Assembly (NCBI GenBank): GCA_000824805.1
Contig: CCNA01000014.1
Span: 1-64,000 of the forward strand
Direction: 5' to 3'
Source: Mesorhizobium sp. SOD10
Lineage (GTDB): Bacteria; Pseudomonadota; Alphaproteobacteria; Rhizobiales; Rhizobiaceae
Length of the DNA stretch: 64,000 bases
The notes below the pieces were generated by a model. The model did no database searches and was not told the origin of the DNA. It saw only the letters and a list, made by a program, of their open reading frames with translations. Of this stretch, positions 45,083 to 53,952 are shown piece by piece. Numbering within the stretch: position 1 is the stretch's first letter; each line of letters begins with the position of its first letter. A program made the translations under genes and the position numbers.

Positions 45083-46395
45083 GCGCTCCTCGCAATGGCG
45101 TGGAAGAAGGTGCCGCTCACATGGCCGCGCCGGCAGCCGGAGGCGCCGAGCGGATTGCCCTGACCGTCGGCAAGATCGGCCAGCGGCTCGTCATTGCCGG
45201 CAGCGAGCATCTGCGCATAGTGGAATTCGTGCCCCCGGATCGACGTGCCCTCCGGCCCCAACGGGCAGGCGGCGCGCAGCCGCGCCTCGCGGTAGCCGAG
45301 ATTCATCTTGCGTTTGGCAAAGCTGGTCGAGTGGCCGAGCAGGCCGAGCATCTTGTGGCTCTCGCCGTCCGCGTCTTCCAGCACCTCGCCCAGCACCATG
45401 AAGCCGCCGCACTCGCCATGCACCGGCTTCGTCGCCGCAAAGCGCGCCATTCCTGTCTGGAAGTTGGTGGCGGCCGCGAGCTTGCCGGCGTGCAGTTCGG
45501 GGTAACCGCCGGGCAACCAGCAGATCTCGCAGTCCGGCGAAGGCGCTTCGTCGGCAAGCGGCGAGAAAGGCACGATCTCGGCGCCGGCCTTGCGCCAATG
45601 CGTGGCGACATGCGGATAGAGGAAGGTGAAGGCGGCGTCCTGCGCCAGCGCGATGCGCTGCCCGGGCGGCTGCAGCGCGTCGCCGAAGTCGCCGGCCGCC
45701 GGTTCCAGCGGGGTGGCCAGCGCCAGGATGGCGTCGATGTCGAGCGATTTCTCGACCATGTCGGCCAGCCGGTCGAGATGCGCCATCAGGTTCTCGTATT
45801 CGCCGGCCTGGACGAGGCCGAGATGCCGTTCCGGCAGGTTGAGCGTCGGATCGCGCAGGATGGCGCCGACCACCGGCAGGCCGATCGCCTCGATGGCGTC
45901 GCCGGACAGCCGCCGGTGGCGTTCGCTGCCGAGCCGGTTGAGCACGACGCCGGCCATGCGGACGTCCGGATCGTAAGTGGCGAAACCCTTGGCGACCGCC
46001 GCAGCGGTCGTCGACTGACCTGAAACGTCCAGCACCAGAAGCACCGGCAAGCCATAGAGCCGGGCGAGATCGGCGGCCGAGCCCGAGCGGCCTTCGGGTG
46101 CGGGAATGCCGTCGAACAGGCCCATCGCGCTTTCGAGGATGACGTATTCAGCGTCATCCGCAGCTTGTGCGGCCAGCGCGTTGAGCAGGGAAGGGGACAT
46201 CGCCCAACTGTCGAGATTGACGCCGGAAAGGCCGGTGGCGGCCGTATGGAAACCAGGGTCGATATAGTCCGGGCCGGACTTGGCGCCGCGCACTTTCAAC
46301 CCGCGCCGGGCGAGCGCGCGCAACAGGCCGATGGTGACGCTGGTCTTGCCCGAGCCGGAGCGCGGCGCGCCGATGATGATCGCGCGCGCCGTCAT
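45079..46395 (-). CDS. cobB: hydrogenobyrinic acid a,c-diamide synthase
   Basis: A 438-residue ATP-dependent amidotransferase that amidates side chains a and c of hydrogenobyrinate with glutamine. The N-terminal P-loop is GAPRSGSGKTSVTIGLLRAL, the mid motif is ESAMGLFDG, and the C-terminal class I glutaminase has its nucleophile Cys in VHGECGGFMVLGE. In the aerobic pathway its product is the CobN substrate. ATGA overlaps with cobA upstream and cobS downstream. Confidence 0.94.
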   Translation of the reverse strand: MTARAIIIGAPRSGSGKTSVTIGLLRALARRGLKVRGAKSGPDYIDPGFHTAATGLSGVNLDSWAMSPSLLNALAAQAADDAEYVILESAMGLFDGIPAPEGRSGSAADLARLYGLPVLLVLDVSGQSTTAAAVAKGFATYDPDVRMAGVVLNRLGSERHRRLSGDAIEAIGLPVVGAILRDPTLNLPERHLGLVQAGEYENLMAHLDRLADMVEKSLDIDAILALATPLEPAAGDFGDALQPPGQRIALAQDAAFTFLYPHVATHWRKAGAEIVPFSPLADEAPSPDCEICWLPGGYPELHAGKLAAATNFQTGMARFAATKPVHGECGGFMVLGEVLEDADGESHKMLGLLGHSTSFAKRKMNLGYREARLRAACPLGPEGTSIRGHEFHYAQMLAAGNDEPLADLADGQGNPLGASGCRRGHVSGTFFHAIARSA

Positions 46396-47207
46396 ACCTC
46401 ACCTGCCAGGGCCGCGCGCATGGCGACGATGCCGCCGACGACGATCAGCGCCGGCGAAGCGAGTCCGGCGGCCGCGGCCTCTTCGGAGATGGTTGCGAGC
46501 GTGGCGACGACGATGCGTTCCTGCGACGTGGTTGCGGCGACGATCACAGCGGCCGGGGTCGAAGGCGCGAGGCCGCCCTCAAGCAGCTTTGCCGCGATCA
46601 CCGGCAGGTTGGCCATGCCCATATAGACGACCACCGGCTGTCCGGTGCGCGCGATCGCTGTCCAGTCGATGTCGTCATCGGTGCCCGCCGCGTGGCCGGT
46701 CGCCAGGATGACGGCCTTGTTGATGCCGCGCATGGTGGCGGGAATGCCGGTGGCGGCAAGCGCGCTGAGACCCGAGGTCAGGCCGGAGAGCACCCGGAAC
46801 GGTATTCCTTCGCCGGCGAGCGCCAGAGCCTCTTCGCCGCCCCGGCCGAAAATATAGGGATCGCCGCCTTTCAGCCGCACGACACGGCGGCCCTGGTGCG
46901 CCAGCCGCACCAGCAGGGCGTTGATGTCGTCCTGCTTCATCGAGGGCTGGCCGCCGCGTTTTCCTGCGTAGAAAAGCTCTGCACCTTGAGCGACCGCCAC
47001 GAGATCGGGCGAGACGAGCGCGTCATAGACCAGCGCGTCGCACTGCCCGAGCGCCGCAAGCACCTCCAGCGTGAGGCAACCGGGATCGCCGGGGCCGGCG
47101 CCGGCCAGCCAGACATGGCCGGGCTCGAGCTCGCGCGGCTTGAAGTTCAGGCGCGCCAGCGCCTGCTCCACATTTGCCCGTCCGTTCGTATTGGCGCCGC
47201 CGTTCAC
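46392..47207 (-). CDS. cobA: uroporphyrinogen-III C-methyltransferase (SUMT)
   Basis: A 271-residue SAM-dependent enzyme that methylates uroporphyrinogen III at C2 and C7 to give precorrin-2, the entry to corrins and siroheme. Motifs are [29 protein letters not shown] and [19 protein letters not shown]. The start is GTG 47207, overlapping the cobM stop as GTGA. An N-terminal extension of about 28 residues precedes the methylase core. It has no CysG dehydrogenase domain. Confidence 0.93.
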   Translation of the reverse strand: MNGGANTNGRANVEQALARLNFKPRELEPGHVWLAGAGPGDPGCLTLEVLAALGQCDALVYDALVSPDLVAVAQGAELFYAGKRGGQPSMKQDDINALLVRLAHQGRRVVRLKGGDPYIFGRGGEEALALAGEGIPFRVLSGLTSGLSALAATGIPATMRGINKAVILATGHAAGTDDDIDWTAIARTGQPVVVYMGMANLPVIAAKLLEGGLAPSTPAAVIVAATTSQERIVVATLATISEEAAAAGLASPALIVVGGIVAMRAALAGEV

Positions 47208-47968
47208 AATCCGTCCCGTCCGCGAAAACGCCGCTGGTAATGGGCGTCGTAGAGTGAGCTTTCGCCGAAATCCTGCGCCGCGAGCGCGCTGCCGACGAAG
47301 ATGATCGCCGTGCGCTCCATCGGGTTTTCCGCCAGCTGCGCTTCGATGGTACCCAGCGTGCCGGTCAGGATGCGCTCGTCCGGCCAGGAGGCGCGGAAGA
47401 CGACCGCGACCGGGCATTCGGCGCCGTAAAGCGGCGTGAGATCGGCAACGATGCGGTCGATGGCGTGGATGGCAAGATGGATGGCAAGCGTGGCGCCGGT
47501 GCGGCCAAAGCCGGCGAGCGTCTCGCCTGGCGGCATTTTCGAGGCGCGGCCGGAAACGCGGGTCAGCACCAGGCTTTGCGCGAGCTCGGGGATGGTGAGC
47601 TCGCGGTGAAGTGCCGCCGCCGCCGCCGCGAAGGAGGGCACACCTGGTGTCAGCGTGTAGGGAATGCCATGTTTTTCGAGCCGCCTGATCTGTTCGGCCA
47701 CCGCGCTCCAGACCGAAAGGTCGCCGGAATGCAGCCGCGCGACATCCTGGCCGGCCTTGTGCGCGTCGACATATTCGACCTCGATCTCGTCGAGCGACAT
47801 CGGCGCGGTGTCGATCAGTTTGGTGCCGGGCGCGCAATGCTCGAGCAGTTCCGGCGCGACGATCGAGCCGGCATAGAGGCAGACCGGGCAGGACGCGAGC
47901 AGCCGGCTGCCGCGCAAGGTGATGAGGTCGGCCGCGCCAGGGCCGGCACCGATGAAATGGACTGTCAT
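47204..47968 (-). CDS. cobM: precorrin-4 C11-methyltransferase
   Basis: A 254-residue tetrapyrrole methylase with the SAM-binding opening [18 protein letters not shown], then [22 protein letters not shown] and [13 protein letters not shown], the CobM pattern. It forms precorrin-5. ATG 47968 overlaps the cobE stop by 4 nt and its own stop overlaps the cobA start. Confidence 0.95.
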   Translation of the reverse strand: MTVHFIGAGPGAADLITLRGSRLLASCPVCLYAGSIVAPELLEHCAPGTKLIDTAPMSLDEIEVEYVDAHKAGQDVARLHSGDLSVWSAVAEQIRRLEKHGIPYTLTPGVPSFAAAAAALHRELTIPELAQSLVLTRVSGRASKMPPGETLAGFGRTGATLAIHLAIHAIDRIVADLTPLYGAECPVAVVFRASWPDERILTGTLGTIEAQLAENPMERTAIIFVGSALAAQDFGESSLYDAHYQRRFRGRDGL

Positions 47969-48354
47969 GCGTCGCCGCCTCCGCCAAGAGCGATGGCGCA
48001 GGTGGCAGGCCCGACCATGATGCGCGGCCCAAGCAGTTTTGCGCCTTTTCCGGCCGCGGCCAGAGCCGAGGCTTCCGAAACCGAGGGCGTGCCGGCCTGG
48101 GCCTGCGACGCTTCGGATCGGCTGATCGTGCCGGACGAGACGGCTTTCAGTGCGGCGTCGGACATGACAAGCACGGGAAGGCCGAGGTCGCGGCCGGCAA
48201 GGAAGATTGCCTGTTCGTCGCGCTTGATTTCACCGGTGGCCAGCGCCGAAAGCGCGGTCATCGCCAGTCCATGCGCCTCGAGCGCGGTCTCGATCGCGGC
48301 GCGCACGTCACTTGCTGTCACGCCTTTGCGGCTGCCGATGCCCGCGACCATCAT
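47965..48354 (-). CDS. cobE: cobalamin biosynthesis protein CobE
   Basis: A 129-residue protein related to the C-terminal domain of CbiG ([20 protein letters not shown], then [13 protein letters not shown]). In the aerobic pathway its precise role is not settled. ATG 48354 overlaps the cobL stop as ATGA, the usual spacing in this operon. An in-frame ATG at 48372 would add six residues. Confidence 0.87.
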   Translation of the reverse strand: MMVAGIGSRKGVTASDVRAAIETALEAHGLAMTALSALATGEIKRDEQAIFLAGRDLGLPVLVMSDAALKAVSSGTISRSEASQAQAGTPSVSEASALAAAGKGAKLLGPRIMVGPATCAIALGGGGDA

Positions 48355-49592
48355 GGTTTCATCCAGCTCCATTGCGTGACCGGCATGGCCGGACGCCAGC
48401 CCTGCATGGAGCCGACCGGCCCCGCGCGTGAAAGCGCGATGCGGGTCAGATCGCCGCCGCGCCTGTTGTGCTGGTCGAGCAGCAGCGCCTCCATCTCCAG
48501 CGTCACCGCATTGGCGACCAGCCGGCCGCCGGGACGAAGCGCCTTGATCGCTTTTTCGAGCACGCCGGCATCGCTGCCGCCGCCGCCGATGAAGATCGCA
48601 CCCGGCGTTTCGAGCTTGGCGAACGCCTCGGGCGCGGCGCCTTCGACCACGACGAGGCCGGGCACGCCGCAATGCGCGGCGTTGCGGGCAATGCGGGCGG
48701 CGCGCTCGCCATTGGCCTCGATGGCGATGGCACGCAGCGAAGGGTGGGCCATCATCCATTCGATGCCGATCGAGCCGGAACCGGCGCCGATATCCCAAAG
48801 CAGCTCGCCGCGCCGAGGCCCCAGCGACGATAGCGTGATGGCGCGGATCTCGCGCTTGGTGATCTGGCCGTCATGCTCGAACAGATGGTCGGCGAGGCCG
48901 ATGGTCAAAGGCAGGATGCGCGCATCCGGCGTCGATTCAACTTCGAGCGCCAGGACGTTCAGCGGGTTGATGTTTTTGAGGTCGAAGGCATCGGCGCGAA
49001 CGGTGCGGCGCACTTCATCAGGACCGCCGAGCGCTTCGAGGACCGTCAATCGCGAGGGGCCGAAACCGAGCTCGTCGAGCAGTGCGGCGACGGCCGCCGG
49101 CGCGTCGCCGTCGGAGGTCAGCGCCAGGATGCGCGCGCCGGGATGGAGCAGGGGCCGGATCAGGTCAATCGAATGGCCGTGCAGCGAAATCGTCTCCGCG
49201 TCCTGCAATGCCCAGCCAAGGCGCGATGCCGCGAGCGACAGCGAGGAGGGCGCCGGCAGGACGAGCATCTCATCCGGATTCACCTTGCGGGCCAATGTGA
49301 CGCCAACGCCATGGAAGAACGGATCGCCGGACGCGAGCACGCAGATTTTTTTACCCGCGAGCGCCAGCACGTCGCGCATTTCGGCATCGAAAGGCGTGGG
49401 CCATGGGCGGGTTTCGCCCTTGGCCAGGGATGCAACGAGAGCAAGGTGTCGCTTGCCGCCGAAGACGACGTCCGCCTGCGCGATGCGCTGCTTGGCCTCG
49501 TCGCCGAGACCCGCTACACCGTCCTCGCCGATGCCGACAATGGTGAGCCATTTTGAGGCTGGCTCGGCAGCACGCAGACCCTTAGCAGGCAT
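48351..49592 (-). CDS. cobL: precorrin-6Y C5,15-methyltransferase (decarboxylating)
   Basis: A 413-residue fusion of two methyltransferases. The N-half (CbiE-like, WLTIVGIGEDGVAGLGDEAKQ) methylates C5, and the C-half (CbiT-like, with the SAM motif WDIGAGSGSIGIEWMM) handles C15 methylation with decarboxylation of the acetate side chain, giving precorrin-8X. ATG 49592 starts before the conserved core, and its codon overlaps the divergent cobK start codon by two bases. Confidence 0.95.
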   Translation of the reverse strand: MPAKGLRAAEPASKWLTIVGIGEDGVAGLGDEAKQRIAQADVVFGGKRHLALVASLAKGETRPWPTPFDAEMRDVLALAGKKICVLASGDPFFHGVGVTLARKVNPDEMLVLPAPSSLSLAASRLGWALQDAETISLHGHSIDLIRPLLHPGARILALTSDGDAPAAVAALLDELGFGPSRLTVLEALGGPDEVRRTVRADAFDLKNINPLNVLALEVESTPDARILPLTIGLADHLFEHDGQITKREIRAITLSSLGPRRGELLWDIGAGSGSIGIEWMMAHPSLRAIAIEANGERAARIARNAAHCGVPGLVVVEGAAPEAFAKLETPGAIFIGGGGSDAGVLEKAIKALRPGGRLVANAVTLEMEALLLDQHNRRGGDLTRIALSRAGPVGSMQGWRPAMPVTQWSWMKP

Positions 49593-50361
49593 GATGACCC
49601 ACCGTATCCTGATCCTCGGCGGAACGACGGAAGCCCGGCAACTGGCCGGGAAGCTCGCTCGTCGCGCGGATTTCTCGGTCACGCTCTCGCTTGCCGGCCG
49701 CACCGAAAGCCCGGTCGCGCAGGGCGTGCCGGTGCGTGTCGGAGGCTTCGGCGGTGCGGACGGATTGGCGAATTACCTTCGCGACGAGCAAGTCGATCTG
49801 CTGATCGATACCACGCATCCATACGCTGCGCGTATCTCTGCCAATGCCGCTGAAGCCGCCACGAAAACCGGCGTGCCGATCCTCGCGCTGCGGCGTCCTG
49901 GATGGGAGCCCGTGGCCGGCGATCGCTGGACCCTGGTCGACGATGTCACGGAGGCGGCGAAGGCGCTTGGCGAGGCGCCGCGCCGCGTATTCCTGGCGAT
50001 CGGCCGGCAGGAGGCCGGCGCGTTCGAGGCTGCGCCGCAGCACAGTTACCTGATCCGCAGCGTCGATCCGGTCGAGCCGAAACTTGCCGTGCCGGATGCG
50101 CTCTACCTGCTGGCGCGCGGACCGTTCCCGGAGGCGGACGAGCGGGCGCTGCTCGAGAAATACGGGATCGACGCGATCGTTTCCAAGAACAGCGGCGGCG
50201 AAGCGACCTATGGCAAGATTGCCGCGGCGCGGGCGCTCGGCATCGAAGTGGTCATGATCCGCCGGCCGCCTTTGCCGGACGTTCCTTCGGCCGAGACCGT
50301 CGATGCGCTGGCGGCAAAGGTCGATCATTTTTTCGACCCCGTTGCCGAACGCGGCGTGTAG
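49591..50361 (+). CDS. cobK: precorrin-6A reductase
   Basis: A 256-residue NADPH-dependent enzyme reducing precorrin-6A to dihydro-precorrin-6Y. Motifs are RILILGGTTEARQLAGKL, LIDTTHPYAARISANAAEA and VSKNSGGEATYGKI. It is the only plus-strand gene inside the cob run. The start ATG 49591 (or the next codon, ATG 49594) overlaps the cobL start, and its last 37 bases overlap the cobJ end. Its promoter must therefore lie within cobL coding sequence. Confidence 0.94.
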   Translation: MMTHRILILGGTTEARQLAGKLARRADFSVTLSLAGRTESPVAQGVPVRVGGFGGADGLANYLRDEQVDLLIDTTHPYAARISANAAEAATKTGVPILALRRPGWEPVAGDRWTLVDDVTEAAKALGEAPRRVFLAIGRQEAGAFEAAPQHSYLIRSVDPVEPKLAVPDALYLLARGPFPEADERALLEKYGIDAIVSKNSGGEATYGKIAAARALGIEVVMIRRPPLPDVPSAETVDALAAKVDHFFDPVAERGV

Positions 50362-51089
50362 ACCAGGGCGGGCTTTTCGCCGCGTTTGATGATGCGGGTT
50401 TCGGGCGAGCCGATGATGACGCAGGTCGACATGTCGGCCTTTGCCGCATCCGCGTCCGCCAGCAGAAAGACTTCGATGCGCTCGTCGGGCCGGCCGGCGG
50501 CGCGGCCGAAGATCACCGGCGTGGTGCCGGGCAGGATCGCCTTCAGGCATTCGAAGGCGCGGCCGAGTTGCCAGGGGCGGGCCTTGCTGATCGGGTTATA
50601 AAGCGCGATGACGAAGCCGGCTCCGGCCGCCGCCAGCAACCGCAGCTCGATCAGGTCCCAAGGCTTCAGGTTGTCCGACAGCGAGATGGCGCAGAAATCA
50701 TGGCCGAGCGGCGCGCCGATGCGGGCGGCGACCGCAAGCATGGCGGTGACGCCAGGGACGACTGAGACGTCAATGGTGCGCCATTCAGCCGGGCCCGCTT
50801 CGATCGCTTCGCAGACGGCTGCCGCCATGGCGAAGACGCCGGGATCGCCGCCGGAAACGACAGCCACGCTGTGGCCCTCAGCGGCTTTCGCCAGCGCTTC
50901 GTTGGAGCGGGCGAGCTCTTCGCGATTGTCGGAGGCGATGCGCGTCTGATCCGGCCGCAGCTCAAGCCGGTCGAGATAGGGCTTGTAGCCATAGAAGAAG
51001 GAAGCCTCGGCGACGGCATTGGCAGCCTGCGGCGTGACCTGGTCGGCATTGCCGGGCCCGAGACCGATGACGGCGAGGCGACCGCTCAT
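50325..51089 (-). CDS. cobJ: precorrin-3B C17-methyltransferase
   Basis: A 254-residue methylase that also drives ring contraction to precorrin-4. It opens LAVIGLGPGNADQVTPQA and carries SGGDPGVFAMAAAVCEAIE and the late ALYNPISKARPWQL motif typical of CobJ/CbiH. ATG overlaps the cobI stop by 4 nt. The C-terminal end runs antisense to the cobK end. Confidence 0.95.
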   Translation of the reverse strand: MSGRLAVIGLGPGNADQVTPQAANAVAEASFFYGYKPYLDRLELRPDQTRIASDNREELARSNEALAKAAEGHSVAVVSGGDPGVFAMAAAVCEAIEAGPAEWRTIDVSVVPGVTAMLAVAARIGAPLGHDFCAISLSDNLKPWDLIELRLLAAAGAGFVIALYNPISKARPWQLGRAFECLKAILPGTTPVIFGRAAGRPDERIEVFLLADADAAKADMSTCVIIGSPETRIIKRGEKPALVYTPRSATGSKK

Positions 51090-51844
51090 GTCTTTGCTCC
51101 GAGGGCTCCCGGGCGGCCCGACCAGCCGGCGACCAGCACGATGGCGAAATAGGGCGCCTTCTCGTCCGGCTTTTCGGCGAGCCGCATCGAGACGCTGCCC
51201 GGCATGGTGCCGCGCTCGACATAGACGGCCTTGGCCAGCTTGCCGGTGGCTTCCAGCGCACGCCTGATCTTCGGCAGGTTGCGGCCGACCTTCATGATGA
51301 CGGCGGCATCGGTGTCGGCGAGGCGACGGGTCAGCTCGAACTCGCTCATCGTGCCGGGCAGCACGGTCAGCACGTCGTCGCCCTGGACGATCGGCAGGCC
51401 GGTCTGCGACCAGCAGCCGGACATGGCGCTGATGCCGGGAATGACTTCGGTCGGGAAACGGTGCGCCAAGCGCACATGCAGATGCATGTAGGAGCCATAG
51501 AAGAGCGGATCGCCTTCCGACAGCACCGCCACCATCCTGCCGGCGCCGAGATGCTCGGCAACCTGCTCGGCCGACTGTTCGTAGAAATCGGTGATCTGCG
51601 CGCGGTACTCGTCGTGATCTTTGTCGATCTCGGTGGTCACCGGATAGAGCAGCGGCAGCTCCACCATATCCGGCCGGAAGCGCGCCTCGACGATGGCGCG
51701 CGCATTGCTGTTGTTGCCGCGCTTGGCGAAATAAGCGACGACATCGGCCTCGGCCAGCGCGCGCGCGGCCTTCAGCGTCAGAAGTTCGGGGTCGCCGGGG
51801 CCGGTGCCGACACCGACCAAACGGCCTCTTACAATCGCGTTCAC
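51086..51844 (-). CDS. cobI: precorrin-2 C20-methyltransferase
   Basis: A 252-residue SAM-dependent methylase producing precorrin-3A. Conserved segments are GRLVGVGTGPGDPELLTLKAARAL, SEGDPLFYGSYMHLHVRL and IPGISAMSGCW. It overlaps cobH upstream and cobJ downstream by 4 nt each. Confidence 0.95.
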   Translation of the reverse strand: MNAIVRGRLVGVGTGPGDPELLTLKAARALAEADVVAYFAKRGNNSNARAIVEARFRPDMVELPLLYPVTTEIDKDHDEYRAQITDFYEQSAEQVAEHLGAGRMVAVLSEGDPLFYGSYMHLHVRLAHRFPTEVIPGISAMSGCWSQTGLPIVQGDDVLTVLPGTMSEFELTRRLADTDAAVIMKVGRNLPKIRRALEATGKLAKAVYVERGTMPGSVSMRLAEKPDEKAPYFAIVLVAGWSGRPGALGAKT

Positions 51845-52473
51845 AGGCCCGGCCTCGCCAACGAATTGAGCGCAGCCGCGGTCATGGCGCTGCCGCCCAG
51901 CCGGCCACGCACGATGGCGTAGGGCACGCCATAAGAATTTTCCGCCAGCGCATCCTTGGATTCGGCGGCGCCGACGAAGCCGACCGGCATGCCGATGATT
52001 GCGGCTGGTTTCGGCGCGCCGTCGCGCAGCTTTTCAAGCAGATAGAACAGCGCGGTCGGCGCATTGCCGATGGCGACGACCGATCCGGCCATGCGTTCGC
52101 CCCAGAGGTCGATCGCCGCGGCCGAGCGGGTGTTGCCGATTTCTCTGGCGATGTCGTGCGTGCGCGGGTCGCGCAGCGTGCAGATCACCTCGTTGCCGGC
52201 CGCCAGGCGGGCGCGGGTGACGCCGTGCGCCACCATCTCGGCATCGCAGAAGATCGGCGCGCCGGCGGCAAGCGCCGCGCGCGCTGCGGTCACGAAACCG
52301 TCGGAGAAAACGAAATGGCTGGCGGCTTCGACCTGGCCGCAGGCATGGATCATGCGGATCGCGACATCGGCCTCCGCTTCCGAGAAGCGAGACAGGTCCG
52401 CCTCGGCGCGGATAATGGCGAAAGAGCGCTCGTAGATCGCCATTCCGTCATGGATATAGTCGTAGTCGGCCAT
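51841..52473 (-). CDS. cobH: precorrin-8X methylmutase
   Basis: A 210-residue enzyme that moves the C11 methyl to C12, giving hydrogenobyrinic acid. The catalytic His is in CDAEMVAHGVTR, and the late motif is IGMPVGFVGAAESKDAL. The cobG stop and the cobH ATG are directly adjacent (TGAATG). Confidence 0.95.
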   Translation of the reverse strand: MADYDYIHDGMAIYERSFAIIRAEADLSRFSEAEADVAIRMIHACGQVEAASHFVFSDGFVTAARAALAAGAPIFCDAEMVAHGVTRARLAAGNEVICTLRDPRTHDIAREIGNTRSAAAIDLWGERMAGSVVAIGNAPTALFYLLEKLRDGAPKPAAIIGMPVGFVGAAESKDALAENSYGVPYAIVRGRLGGSAMTAAALNSLARPGL

Positions 52474-53952
52474 TCACTGGTTCCGTCGATAGAGTTCGGC
52501 GATACCGGCCGCGCCAAGTCTTTTCAGACAGGCGGCGACTGTTTCGCCCTGATGGCTTTGCGCGCGCAGTGCAGCAAAGATGCCAGCGACCCCGCGCGCG
52601 GCGTCATAGCCCGGCCTGTACGCGGCAGGAAGGGCCTTTGCCGTCCCGTCCACGACAAGTCCGGCTCCGTTTTCGTCGCCGACCAGAGTGAGCGCCGCCG
52701 CGCCGGGATGCGCGCAGCCCTTGGTGCAGCCGGAGATGTGCAGGGTCAGCGAGGCGTCGAGGAGGTCGGGGTTTTGTTTCGCAATGGTTTCGGCGATGGC
52801 GCGCGTGGGGATATGGCCGGAGGCGCAGGCCGGCGTGCCGGGGCAGGCGGCGATGCGGGTCCGCGGATCGGTGGGGGAAGTGACAAAGCCGAGGGCAACC
52901 GCGCAGGCTTGGAGTGTAGAGGCGGCGGAAGGGGTGAGGCCGAGGAAAAGTAGGGCGCGCCCCGAGGCCAAGCGGATTTCGGTGGCGCCGAGGTTTGCGG
53001 CTTCACTGGCGAGGTCGATGAGGTTTTGAGCGGGCATGCTGCCAAAGGGCAGGGCAATGCCGAGGGCGTGGCCTTCGGTTAGGTTTAAGAGGCCTATCGG
53101 TGAGCGATGGCGCTCTACAGCGCCCCCCTCTGTCCTGCCGGACATCTCCCCCTCTAGGGGGGAGATCAGGCCAGCGCGGGCGCTTTCGCCAATCGCCGAG
53201 GTCGGAACATGCGAGTTCGCTGCAGAGCGGGAGCGAATCTCCCCCCAAGGAGGGGAGATGTCCGGCAGGACAGAGGGGGGCGCGAAGGAATGCCAGCCTG
53301 CGAGAGAGGCCAATTGCCGCTCTGACAGGTCGCGCGTATGCGCCTCCCGGCCCTTTTCCGCGACCATCCTAAGCGCTGCCACAGCGATGTCGCGTGCAGC
53401 CTCCGCATCGACCGTCGCGAGCGGCTTCGCACTGTGCGCGTCGCCGGCAACCGACACGCTCCACTGGACGCCCGCATCGGCCCTCACCGCCTTCAGCCTG
53501 ACATCGGCCGTCAACAGGTCCATCGTCAGCTGCCCGCCACCGTCGACAACCACCGACACCTTCGGCCCCAGCCGTGCCGTCAGCCCAGCCTCCTCGATCG
53601 CCGCCCTGATCCGTTCCGCCAATGGGCGCGGATCGGCAATCTCCTCAGGGTCGATCCCCGCCAACGGCCCAATTTCAACCGGCACGCTGCTCCGCACGTC
53701 AATGCCCAGGGCGTCCACTTCCGCCGCCAGCAGCCTGGCGCTTTCGGTCGTCAAACCCCGAATCTGCAGGCTGCCGCGCGCCGTTACCTCCATGATGCCG
53801 TTGCCGTGGCGCAGAGCGGATTCGCCGAGTCCGATCAGCGACATCGGGACCAGTCCCCCTGCGACCGGGTTGAGCCGCACCAAAAGCCCGTCGCCGGTCC
53901 GCATCGGGGCGCTCAGCGCTGGGCAGGTGCCGCGCCGCGAAAACGCGTTCAT
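52474..53952 (-). CDS. cobG: precorrin-3B synthase CobG with in-frame repeat insertion
   Basis: A 492-residue oxygen-dependent enzyme of the nitrite/sulfite-reductase fold that makes precorrin-3B. Fe-S ligands are in CPGTPACASG and SGCTKGCAHPGAA. The N-terminal ferredoxin-like half and C-terminal half look normal, but residues about 224-278 are encoded by a palindromic repeat (APPSVLPDISPPWGE to SPLEGEMSGRTEGGA). Without it the protein would be about 437 residues, near the family size. The insert lies between the two halves, just before the conserved LTEGHALGIALPFG segment, a likely surface linker. Confidence 0.93.
   Translation of the reverse strand: MNAFSRRGTCPALSAPMRTGDGLLVRLNPVAGGLVPMSLIGLGESALRHGNGIMEVTARGSLQIRGLTTESARLLAAEVDALGIDVRSSVPVEIGPLAGIDPEEIADPRPLAERIRAAIEEAGLTARLGPKVSVVVDGGGQLTMDLLTADVRLKAVRADAGVQWSVSVAGDAHSAKPLATVDAEAARDIAVAALRMVAEKGREAHTRDLSERQLASLAGWHSFAPPSVLPDISPPWGEIRSRSAANSHVPTSAIGESARAGLISPLEGEMSGRTEGGAVERHRSPIGLLNLTEGHALGIALPFGSMPAQNLIDLASEAANLGATEIRLASGRALLFLGLTPSAASTLQACAVALGFVTSPTDPRTRIAACPGTPACASGHIPTRAIAETIAKQNPDLLDASLTLHISGCTKGCAHPGAAALTLVGDENGAGLVVDGTAKALPAAYRPGYDAARGVAGIFAALRAQSHQGETVAACLKRLGAAGIAELYRRNQ
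53120..53283. repeat. Rhizobiales palindromic element inside cobG
   Basis: Perfect 32-base terminal inverted repeats, GCGCCCCCCTCTGTCCTGCC... at 53120-53151 and its reverse complement at 53252-53283, enclose about 100 bases. Further inward palindromy (TCCCCCTCTAGGGGGGA) is visible. The sequence TCTGTCCTGCCGGACATCTC is one I know as highly repeated in Mesorhizobium genomes. No second copy lies in this window. It contains no stop in the cobG frame. Confidence 0.9.

Noticed and set aside
46392..48032. Single 546-codon gene spanning cobA and cobM
   Set aside because: The frame is open by chance through cobM. Two separate complete methylases with GTGA overlap explain the region better.
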